A DNA stretch of 64,000 nt from Corticium candelabrum (lineage: Eukaryota; Porifera; Homoscleromorpha; Homosclerophorida; Plakinidae). The notes beneath the pieces were generated by a model. The model was given only the letters and a program-made list of their open reading frames with translations. It searched no databases and was not told the DNA's origin. Position 1 is the stretch's first letter, and every line of letters begins with the position of its first letter. The position numbers and the translations under genes are program-made. The stretch spans positions 2,013,021 to 2,077,020 of the forward strand of contig NC_085087.1 of the NCBI RefSeq assembly GCF_963422355.1. The letters run 5' to 3'. Positions 19,905 to 29,115 of this stretch are shown in pieces.

Positions 19905-20640
19905 TTGTCAATATACCTATAAGTGTCATAGTTTTGATGTGTAGTAAGAAAGTTGTTCTGTCCTTATTGAAATCCATGGGCCTACCATCCTAGTCGGTCA
20001 CACGTTTGGTAATGTTGGAGATTGCTTCTCGTTTACCCATTCGACTGTACATCAAATTATTCTGTTTGATAGAGAGGTGTTATCCCGGTGGTTTGTCGGG
20101 AGAGAAGCTGTAGATGACATCGCTGGAACTATCGTTGATGTAGCTAGAGGATACGAGAGAGCATGGTATTAATACCGAGTGGATAACGGTGATGTTGACT
20201 TGTCTGTCGCTGTCGTGTGGACCCGCAGCGAGGGTCGCGCTGTCGAATCCCAATAGATCGTACAATCCGGGCTCGAGTGTGAACGTGACTTTGCTCCCAT
20301 TGCCACAACTCGCGATTTCAGGGCACAGTAATTGGGCTGTATGGTAATCATATCATCATCATCACCTTTCAATTCAATTACTCGTTTGATTTCTAAGTTC
20401 AAGTCGGTGATGTTGTAAGCGCCCGGTGGTATAGCGATTTCCCTCAAGCTGTACCGTTGTGGTACTTGAACAAATCTTTTTGCCGTGATATTGCACCACG
20501 AATACCATATATTACTAGAGATCAATGCCAATATATAATCGACACCCTTGTCGAGGAGAAAAGCTGGGTGTAATTCTACGGTAAAATCAGACCTCGAACC
20601 TCTTGAGATGGCCGCCGCGCTGTCTAATGCTAGAACCGTC
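19905..20640 (-). pseudogene. Penton-like minor capsid protein (single jelly roll)
   Basis: The minus strand reads DFTVELHPAFLLDKG and SSNIWYSWCNITAKRF, then REIAIPPGAYNITDLNLEIK and ITIQPNYCALKSRV. After a frameshift near 20290 come YDLLGFDSATL, GPHDSDRQVNIT, SYINDSSSDVIYSFSP and, beyond a TAA near 20080 and a TAG near 19990, GRPMDFNKDRTTFLLHI. The order P-x-x-L, Y-S-W-x-N-I, G-x-Y-x-I-x-D-L-N, L-G-F, S-D-x-x-V-N-I, S-Y-I-N and D-G-R-P-x-D-F is the penton/minor capsid pattern of Polintons and adintoviruses. This protein fills the five-fold vertices. At least one frameshift and two nonsense codons make it non-functional. The start codon is uncertain. Confidence 0.8.
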
Positions 20641-20664
20641 TAAACCATGACACTATATATAGAA

Positions 20665-21130
20665 TTAGATATAGTCTTCGTGAATCTTTTTGTATTCCTG
20701 TTTGAAGATAATACCATCAACCAATAACCTATCTAGGATCTCGACAATCTCACTGTCCAGCGCAACACTCTCGTTACCGGCTTCTTTGCAAGCGATGAAA
20801 CTTTCAAGCGACAACAGAGTTCGTCCGAGGACTTGTAATATTTGATCTCGGGGGCTTGCGGTCGGTACTTCTTGGATCGTTTGTTGACAGGAAGACCAAA
20901 CAGTTCGACCAGTTTGTTCCAGGCCATGAGGGCTCCACCGTAGTACGCCTTGTTTGTTTAGAATCGTTTGGTCAACAGCTCCAACAAATATGCGTCTATC
21001 TTTCTCGATATGACCTTCTTATCGCCCTTGTAGGCTTCGAGTGTCATGTTTGCCAGTTGCATGGGATCGATGCACAGGCATCTCAAATTCAACAACGCAT
21101 GTGTTTAAAGACTGAGGTTGCTTGGCACCA
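20665..21130 (-). pseudogene. Unrecognised Polinton-region protein
   Basis: Minus-strand frames: about 21130-20860 has PMQLANMTLEAYKGDKKV, ISRKIDAYLLELLTKRF, a stop, then GALMAWNKLVELFGLPVNK. After a frameshift near 20830, a frame with LLSLESFIACKEAG and EIVEILDRLLVDGIIF runs to a stop at 20665. It is probably one helical protein of about 150 residues, co-oriented with the capsid genes and upstream of the penton-like gene. Its 5' end is lost at the junction with the BEL/Pao element near 21.13 kb. No family recognised. Confidence 0.4.
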
Positions 21131-21139
21131 AAAGTAGAA

Positions 21140-22700
21140 ACTATTAAGGTTTCTCTTCTTTGGTTTTCTTAGTCTCAGTGACTTTGCCAATTTTTTCATG
21201 AATTTGCGCTGGCTTGCACTATCCAGGAAGATTCTGGCTCGTTTACTTGTTGATGCATGTGCGTTTTGAATTACTGCATTTGCAGTCTGCAACAGTGCAG
21301 TCTGTCCTTTTGATAACGTTTGTGTGACAACCTTTGACTCATAAAGTTGTTGCGGCTCTGACACAATACTGACAGCTTGCAATTCGGCTTTCTTCTTTAG
21401 TTTACTTTGTGGACATATTGCTCGATTGTGATGTCCTATCGTGCAGTGTCGACATGATTGAGTCTTCATGTTGGGGCAGTCCCTGAAAGTGTGACCCTGA
21501 CGAAGACATATGAAGCACCTTCCTAGACTCCTCAATCGCTGCTTCCTGTTGAAGTTGGTATTGTAAACGTCACAGTTCTCGTTGTAATGACTTCCGAAAC
21601 AAAAAAAAAACACATGGAAAAGGGTCACATTGCCTGCAGCCGGGAGAGATGGCTGTTCTCTATTCGCTGTGGAAATTGCAAATGCTTCCAACGAAGGTCG
21701 TATGGTTTTCTTCCTGCAGCACTTTGCTCACCACTGTTTGGTATCTTTGCTAAAGGGCGTTTGGTGAAATTAGTGAAATGTTTTTGACCATTCTCGTGTA
21801 TCAAGTCATAATGCCGCATTGACTTCCGAAGAGACTCGACTGTCCAAGCATTTGCTGGTGCCTTTCCTTCCTCCAGCTTCGTAATTTGCCGTACTAACAC
21901 TCGTTGATTGTTGAAATCTTGTCCCTGTGCTTCCAGTTGTCGCAATATTGTTTCGATAGATTCAAAGTTGTGTCGTGTTTCCCTAACCGTAACCCTGCCC
22001 CTAACCCTAACCCCAGCAACTGAAATTCTTTGCAGTGAAGCATACAATAAATCAATAATACGTTCCCGTCGTCCAAACGTCTCTCGAAGTATCCTCAATG
22101 CAAGCTCATATGTCTCGTTAAAACTGTGATTCCTGCAATAGTGGTGGCTGCTTCACCCGTGAATATCCCTGTGAAATAATTGAATTTTGATATCCGTGGT
22201 AGATCCTGCTCATGGACTCAGTAACTGATGACACAAACATACCCCAGAGTTCATAATTGCCACTGCAGAATATTTCCGTCATAGGATGGAAGTTGAATTT
22301 TTTGGTGATGTAAAAGATTTCTTTGCCTTGTCTGACTCAGCCTTAACTTTATTAAAGGTTTCAACATTTGCACGTGCTGCGTACTTTCTTTGCTGCGGCT
22401 TCAACAGTCATTTGAAAGGTTTCAATACTTGGGGTAGCCATCCTTTCACGTTGTTTCTGTTTTTGTAGTTCAATAATTCGAATGTTTGAATTGAGTTTTG
22501 CTTCTAGTCGTGCATCCAGATCATGGCAATTCAAAAGGATTGTAAGGAAGCCAGATACTTCTACTGCAAAATCCTTATATAACTTTTCTTCTTCTTCCTT
22601 GGCTTTTCCTGACAGGTTTCTTAAGATATGTTCATCCAGTCACGAATGCATGTTTCTAAGAGGACACAACCTCGTTTGATCCGATTGCTAAGAATAGCTA
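21140..22700 (-). pseudogene. BEL/Pao retrotransposon, gag and protease part
   Basis: A gag region (about 22480-21700, several frames) has MATPSIETFQMTVEAAAKKV, FNYFTGIFTGEAATTIAG, LRILRETFGRRERIIDLLY and ILRQLEAQGQDFNNQ, a BEL/Pao gag pattern. At 21600-21410 are two zinc knuckles (CFICLRQGHTFRDC and CRHCTIGHHNRAIC). At 21310-21170 is the protease N-terminus (ANAVIQNA, ARIFLDSASQRKFM) with the D-S-A-S-Q substitution typical of Pao proteases. RT, RNase H and integrase are absent because the element stops at about 21.14 kb where the Polinton-like region begins. Stops and frameshifts occur in gag. Confidence 0.8.
21978..22014. repeat. Telomere-like CCCTAA run inside the BEL/Pao gag frame
   Basis: The plus strand holds CCCTAACCGTAACCCTGCC followed by CCTAACCCTAACCCCAG: four to six imperfect copies of the animal telomere unit (TTAGGG on the minus strand). 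It is read through in the gag ORF as Val-Arg/Gly-rich residues. Confidence 0.7.
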
Positions 22701-22970
22701 TTTGGATTCCTAAGGACATCTATTTCGATTCCTTGTCGTTCCATGTCTTCGGTCGTCCCATACAGTCTCTTCTCCAATATTTCTTCCCCCTTGGTCCAAA
22801 TACCTTACAAGACGTGCTCCAGTTAGTCCAATTCTTCGACGAATTGGTCCAGACATATTCACGACCGTATAATGGGAACCGCTTATTCAAATTTCCGTGA
22901 ATTCTCTTTGATAATCCACTCTGTTCGCAGGTCCAACTTGTCGTGACTGGAATCCTATTCTCACTGTTCG

Positions 22971-23015
22971 TAATCGTAGTCGCTATCGTAATCGTAATCG
23001 TGATCGTAGTCCTCA
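22971..23015. repeat. Short CGTAATCGTAGT tandem repeat
   Basis: Imperfect hexamer repeats of TCGTAA/TCGTAG, about seven copies. Surrounding ORFs are repeat artefacts. Confidence 0.7.
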
Positions 23016-23119
23016 CTCTGATCGTTCAAACAATCTATTAATTGTACCAAAGAAACTCAAGCACAAGTACAAGCAACTTACTAATCCGAACCCAACTCAC
23101 ACTTTGGCACAATTCACAC

Positions 23120-24360
23120 TGAATCTAAAAAACTAATTACAATGTATGTCAGAATGACATGGCCACATCATGTGCACTTAGCACATGACTACGCATCATG
23201 TGCTTCTCGTGTCAATGAAGTCTTAATCTGTCCCTATTAATCACGACAACAGTCATGACACCAGTGTTGCCAGCCCTAGTTATGGCTAGTGCCAAAATTG
23301 TGGCCCCAAGCGGTCTCCAGTGCAATAGCGTAAGTCAAGCAACTGCTGTACATACGGTACCATTAAATCAATGATTGCAAAATTGTATACACAGCAAAAG
23401 CTGTTTATCCGCGGCCTTTAGACTAAGTCAGTCATGAATGCCAAGAGTAAGACTCCCACGCCAGACCTGGTGCCACAAAATTTAGAGCTTGGTGCCACAC
23501 TTGGCTCAAGCACAATGACAACGGCTTCCCTGCCTACTTTGATACATATGCAATTGCTCTTGACTGCATGGCTTCTTCTAGCCGACAGCCCTGTTATTGA
23601 AGACGTCGAGTAACGGAAGCTGTGCAAGTGTACAACTCTAACGTTCACGACGTTCAACTTATCTTATACTTCTGACATAGGTGTATAACGTACACTATCA
23701 GTACATGGTGCTAAATTCTCTAAAATATGCTTGCTAAGAGTTGTGCCATTAACTCTAAGAGAGTATGACTTTGGGGATGCCATTTCTCTGGAGAACATAA
23801 TTGGAGAAATTTAACAACACAATATGACAAAATCTTTATTACAGTAACTTTAATTATGCATTTTCGCGCCAGCCATTGTGGAAGATCTTGTAACGAACCC
23901 TCTTCTCAAAGCAGTTTATCTTACTGTAAAAGCTGCACAATTAAGACCGATCGAAAGCATGTTTGGTTTTTACAGCAACGAGTAGTCTGTTTCACTTAAA
24001 CTCTGCGCATATCTCACAGTGTCATACCATTTGATGGATTGTAGAACCGGATCCGGCAACACAGCAGGAATGTCATTAATTAACAATCTTCGCTGTCTTG
24101 GGAAGTCAAGCTTCCCAACAGTAGGATTGCTACTATAAATAGATCGCTTCCACTTACGCGTGCCCGTTCTCTCAGTCTAATAAGACTAGAAGTTTACTAA
24201 AATTGATAAGCACAAAATGCCTACTATTAAATTGTTTTGGTTTGCTATGAGAACAATAACCATAATATCATAGTTCAGTAAATGCATGGCTATAAGTCTA
24301 CAAGCACACTCGTTTCTATGTTCTATTTTAATTGATCGGTGCACAGTACTTCGCAAATTT
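23120..24360. other. No gene recognised; possible hAT-like remnant
   Basis: No supported coding sequence. Around 23270-23320 and 23460-23510 there are words similar to the termini of the hAT at 9119-9633 (GTGGCCCCAA; GGTGCCACA in both directions), which may be a decayed short non-autonomous copy. No matching inverted ends were established. Confidence 0.35.
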
Positions 24361-24371
24361 GATGCTGTCCA

Positions 24372-25181
24372 TTACTTTCTGTATTCTGGTCTACGACCAT
24401 AAATCATCTTAATACCATGTCCAAGCCACTCTGCTTTTGCATTCGTAAGAGAAACCTCGAATCCGCTGTCTTTCAAGATTTTCTTAAACTTCTCAATTTT
24501 ACCGTTAGTTGATTGGACTTCAGCACAAACCTGCTGTATTTTGTTCCAGTCGTCTCTATAGAGCCCATTGATAACATCCAACTCATTACCCTCAACATCA
24601 ATTTTGAGATAATCAATCTCGCTCACTCCTTCTTCTTTAATAATGTCGCTGAGACAACGAATCTTGCACTCGACTGTTTCAAACCGTTCAAATATTTGTA
24701 AATCGTTATCTTCAGTTGGCGCGGTAAGAATGTGAATCTGCTCCTGCTCTTCCCACAAGCATGTCGAAATAGCGCTGAACTCTGGGTAGAAGCGGAAGTT
24801 CACTTCCCTATCATGTGGCTTTCCGTTCAAAGGGATCTCTGCCAACCCGACATGGTAGAGTTGATGGCGATCATCGAATCCATGTCTGGCGACGTTGCGT
24901 TTCAGCATGTCAAATGTGTGCGGTATCGGTTCAAAAGCGAAGATTTTCGCTTTCGGACATCGTTGAGCAGCCCAAAGAGAGAACAAGCCAATGTTAGCGC
25001 CACAGTCAAACACAGTTTTCGTCAAGTCATCTAACTTAAAGAAACCGTCATGAAGATAAAGTTCATCTCTGTAGATCTCGTTGTAGGTCGAAATGGCATC
25101 TCTTTCTTGCCATTTCCCAACGGATTTAGAGTGATGATAGACGACCATGCCATTAGGGAGAGTGAGCTCAGCTACATCCAT
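24372..25181 (-). CDS. FkbM-family SAM-dependent methyltransferase, intronless
   Basis: Intact single-exon frame; I prefer Met at 25181 (MDVAELTLPNGMVVYHHSK, 269 residues), though the frame is open from Met 25262. SAM-binding motif I is TVFDCGANIGLFSLWAAQ. The next strand gives AKIFAFEPIPHTFDMLKRNV, and motif IV is IDYLKIDVEGNELDVINGL. These features (F-D-x-G-A-N-I-G-x-F-S, F-E-P-x-P, K-I-D-V-E-G-x-E) identify the FkbM-type methyltransferase superfamily, mostly O-methyltransferases of sugars, polyketides or peptides. The length is normal for a stand-alone enzyme and there is no membrane segment, so it is probably cytosolic. The substrate is unknown. No introns, in contrast to the Ig genes, and no close gene neighbours. 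Bacterial origin by transfer, retrocopy or an ordinary single-exon gene are all possible. Confidence 0.9.
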   Translation of the reverse strand: MDVAELTLPNGMVVYHHSKSVGKWQERDAISTYNEIYRDELYLHDGFFKLDDLTKTVFDCGANIGLFSLWAAQRCPKAKIFAFEPIPHTFDMLKRNVARHGFDDRHQLYHVGLAEIPLNGKPHDREVNFRFYPEFSAISTCLWEEQEQIHILTAPTEDNDLQIFERFETVECKIRCLSDIIKEEGVSEIDYLKIDVEGNELDVINGLYRDDWNKIQQVCAEVQSTNGKIEKFKKILKDSGFEVSLTNAKAEWLGHGIKMIYGRRPEYRK

Positions 25182-25262
25182 TGTCAGTAACAGAAACGTA
25201 TTGGGAAGGATATCTGCACGTACTTCCGTAAATTGGGAAGAAACTTTCCGTAAATAGGACAC

Positions 25263-26430
25263 GCCATCATACGCTCTTCCATAATTTAGTTGGGATAACC
25301 GATAAGTGGCGTAGGAAGGAAGACGTTCAAGAGCGAAGCGGCTGTACCGTGGATGTCATCATGAGTAAGCAAACTACCTCGTTTGCCACACCGTACCAGA
25401 TTTGCAAAAGTCACTCGCACAGAAAATTTCAATTCGTAGACTGAGCGAGGAGGCTTCAGCCCCCAGTACCCCGCTTCCTACCCCCGTAGATAAATATTCA
25501 TTACCTTTTTATTAGCAGATAGCGTTTGAGTTACTAGACAAGATTGGTCATTCTCCAGACAGCAAAGTACACTAATAATGTGACTGATGCATTGGGTTTT
25601 CACTTGCTTTCTTTCTAGACTCTCAAAAATCTACATTTACTCTCTATTTTTTCAATATCAATAATAGAAATTCAAAATATTTTGTTTGGTAGAGATCAGA
25701 TGTTTTCAGAATTTGGCCTCAAAATAGTTATAAATTATTTTCAGGGGTCTAGCTATTTTTCCTCCGTACAAGGCGAAGCACCGGATGCAAACAGTCGCTT
25801 CTTCAAGAAGCCCGCCAAGCGTCAATTTTTACATAGAGTGCCACACGTTTACAAATCAATCACGTGGACAAAATTCGATACATTAGTTGATAAACCAATG
25901 CCAACTTTCGATACACTGAGGTGTCTAAATGCCGATGGTCAACGTTGTGGATCGATAAGCAAATGGCAGGTATCAATACTCTGATCACCGATGCACCCAC
26001 GGCTGATGCAGTGATTTGCTAGATCGATGATTTATGTGAAGATTGCGATGTATGTGAGAACATGTTATTGTAAGTAGATTTCTGGAAGAAGCAGAAGAGA
26101 CTAAACATGGCTCTGAAACACATTTTGAAAATTTGTTGGAAGATCTGTATAGATAAGGCACAATGCTGGTGGTGTTCGGTGTTCTGATACCAATATATCT
26201 TGTTAAACTGTTATTAAACATATTTAAACAAAATTGTTTCTTTCTTTAGAAAGGAAAGTAGAGTACCTTCTTCTAAGCAAACTAATGATCATTAAGACAA
26301 ATTAGAATTTCTATATATGGCATCTCGCTTAGACGAATATCTAGAAGATCACTCAGAAAGCAGTCAGACCTACAATGATATTGTTTTCTTGACTCTTTTT
26401 GAAAAGGAACAAATTTCTCTTAAGTAGTCA
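25263..26430. other. No gene recognised
   Basis: One plus-strand ORF of 100 codons (25682-25984) has no motif I recognise. The rest is AT-rich. Confidence 0.45.
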
Positions 26431-26439
26431 AACTTAAAC

Positions 26440-27960
26440 AAATTGCGGTGGTAGTCTTGCCCGTTGGACAAAATCTAAAGAAAGTGCTTTACTGGCAAAC
26501 TGGCAAACATTCAAAGACAACGGGAATCTTTCGACTTCTCATCACGTTTGAGCAAAAGATCGCATGAGAATCGAGTAGCGACGTTCCAGCAATGCCTGCC
26601 AGAAAAAGCTCTAAAGGTACTAGACACCAGCTCTTCGCGGAAGGTGAAAACAGATATGATATGGCAACAGTACTTCGTCACATGGAAGCATACAGCTTCA
26701 GTAAAACCAACGTGATGTATAAGCGGAAGCACTTCACACAGCACACAAAAACACGGCGAGATTTGATGAATACGTAATTCTCATCTTACACAGTATGCAA
26801 ATCAACTACACGTCACAATGTCAGTTGGTGGTTACCTAGTACGTCTGCAATTTGACACAGGTGCCTCTTGAAACGTTATCAGAACGTGGAAGATACTACC
26901 CGGAACTGCACTAAAGATATCTGGTCAAGTTTTAGCTCTTTACGATAACAGCAAATTGGAACCACTGGGCAAGTGCACTCTGCCAATAATCAACCCAAAG
27001 ACAAAACTTGATACCAAACTTGATAACAAACCCTTGATTACAAAACTTGATAACAAACCCTAACCTGTATCAAATTGGCTAGTCATTGATCGCCGTGTGA
27101 ACTACACAGAAACATATACCCTGATGGGCTCACCTGCCGGGTTGGTGAGCGCCCAGATGGGGTATAAGAACCCCACTTGCCCATCATGGAGGGGCATAAC
27201 GACACATATAATTTCCTCATACTACAGCTTGCAAAGTCTATAGTAGAGTTAGGTCATCTTCTCGTACATTGTCTACAGAGGTGATTGATGTGTCCTACCT
27301 AAATCACTCTCAAGGTAGTTAACACTCTGGCATCATCGGGTGTCACTGCCAAGTACGAGAATGTTTATTCTGGCCTGGATTGAGTGCTGACATTGCAGCA
27401 TATGTCAGCAGATATAAAGCCTGTCAAGTTCATGGTCCACAACAGCAGAAGAATATATTAACACTGCACCATATCCCAGACACACATGGACCAAAGTGCA
27501 ACTAGACATTTTCTCATTTTCAGATCAGCATTATCTCATTTTCAGATCAACATTATCTCATTGACTACTACAGCTATTTCTGGAAAATCTATGATTCAGC
27601 CACAGTTATCAATAAACTGGAAACATATTTTGCACAATATGGTATACCATCAATAGTTTTTTCCAACAACGGCCAACAATTTTCATCAAAGTTCAAAGAC
27701 TTTCGCAAACCCTACCAGTTTGATTGATCATACAACTTTAAGCCCGAATGGGAAAGCAGAAAATTCAGTTAAAACTGCGAAACAGATTATGGGCAAAACA
27801 CAAATCACTAAATGAGACCCATGGCTCTCACTACTAGATCATAGAAATATAGCAATAGCAGGAAGACAGCTAGTCTAGCAGAAGGATTAGCGTAAGAACC
27901 AGAACGGTTCTACCTACCACAGACAATCTGTTGAAATCTAAGATTCACTATTACCGTTGG
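26440..27960 (+). pseudogene. Decayed Ty3/Gypsy copy related to the 60-kb element
   Basis: The plus strand carries a gag N-terminal scrap near 26490-26620 with NWESFDFSSR, SHENRVATFQQCLPEKAL. It corresponds to RWESFEVSSRKTKRSHDERV and TFQQCLPADV in the element at 60-62.8 kb. Then come a protease-like segment near 26870 (RLQFDTGAS), an unrelated-looking hairpin segment (27126-27174), and integrase pieces at 27340-27730 (CLFWPGLSADIAAYVS, HYLID, VINKLETYFAQYGIPS, SNNGQQFSSKFKDF). RT and RNase H are missing. Many stops. No LTR identified. Confidence 0.75.
27126..27174 (+). other. Two adjacent hairpins of unknown role
   Basis: GGGCTCACC (27126-27134) can pair with GGTGAGCGCCC (27144-27154) with a two-base bulge and a GC-rich loop. 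Directly after it, GGGGT (27159-27163) pairs with ACCCC (27170-27174). It is more GC-rich than its surroundings and lies in the broken Gypsy copy between protease and integrase. Could be an insertion of a short repeat with RNA structure, or chance. Confidence 0.4.
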
Positions 27961-27969
27961 ATTACAGCT

Positions 27970-28700
27970 TTTTTCTTTAAAAAAAGAATGTACAAGATGA
28001 CCATATAGTGCATGAGTAGTACCAGTAGCAATAGTATATTAATAACTGACTGCAGACTGTACACCTACATTAATTAATTAATTAAGTACTGTATAACTAG
28101 CTCAGAGTTGTCTTTACTATATTACATCATATATTACAGTGAAGGGCACACCTTAAACTACAGGTGCAAGACCCTCTCCAATCCTCCCTGAGTGCACGTT
28201 CAATACCATATGTAGACTAGCTGTTGCTCTGACCTGCATAGAGAAAGACCGCATTCTATTTGCGTAAATCAACGGTTGATAGGAAGAAAATACCCGTACG
28301 TGCATGGCGCCTTTTAGACAATAGAATAGATAGACACAAATTATTTTATCATCAAACCACAGCCAAGTTGTTGGTTGGAAATCTGACAATTCAACTCATC
28401 ACAAAGTGCCATATAGGCAATAGCACACTGTATCTTCTTGAATAGCGAAATCGCTATAATGACAGCATAAACTGCATTGATTCTATAGATACTACACTAA
28501 CCAAAATGGGAATGTCGATAATTTTTAGCAGAACACAAAGGTATGCCTCTACAGCCAACTAGGCAACCTCACAGTAATTAAAGTAAGGACGCACCCAAAA
28601 ATTGTCTGATTGGGGTAACCTGCCTGCCCGTGTTTGGAGGGCCGCTGAGTTTTAAAAAGTTAATATTAAAATACGTTTTCTGTTGGTCTGGGGATATCAG
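27970..28700. other. No gene recognised
   Basis: AT-rich, with only short unsupported ORFs. Confidence 0.45.
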
Positions 28701-28711
28701 TGTTCAACATG

Positions 28712-29115
28712 CGTTTTGAGAGATGGCAAAATTCTTCGTTTGTCTGGCTTCGTGGGGTATTGCAGAAAGTTGGATTCGGTAATCGAGTGGATGATGTACT
28801 CAGCGAGCTGTGTTTGGATGGCCAATGTTTTTTCCGCATGCGCATGCTGAAAAATAAGATGTCTGCTGTTGTCCTGTGCATGTCTAGCCTCGCCCCAGAC
28901 GCATATTCGTGTCCCAGGCGGCACAAGTTTTGAGAGATAGCAAGATTGTTCGTGTGTCTGGTGACTGTAGTCTTCGCGAAGTGTTGCGGGAGGTTGGATT
29001 CGGAGATCAAGTGGACAATGTACTCAGCGTGCAAACTGCGACCACAGACACGTCCTCCAAACAAGACGCTGAGTTAGATGATGAGGTGCAGCTCCTTGCT
29101 GAGTTTAAGCGTTGA
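28712..29115 (+). other. Duplicated exon-like unit, unknown protein
   Basis: Two direct copies of about 100 bp (about 28716-28806 and 28933-29031) both begin TTTTGAGAGAT(G/A)GCAA and end GTGGA(T/C)(G/A)ATGTACTCAGCG, separated by about 120 bp. The second copy is open: QVLRDSKIVRVSGDCSLREV, LREVGFGDQVDNVLSV, then an acidic tail (DAELDDEVQLLAEFKR) and a stop at 29113-29115. The first copy has stops in the matching frame. The second may be a terminal coding exon or the end of a mobile ORF. No family recognised. Confidence 0.4.

Noticed and set aside
22720..23016. Minus-strand ORF of 98 codons
   Set aside because: Part is the TCGTAA hexamer repeat; the rest has no motif.
23270..23510. Second hAT copy
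   Set aside because: Shares short words with the hAT at 9119-9633, but no paired inverted ends or coding part could be shown.
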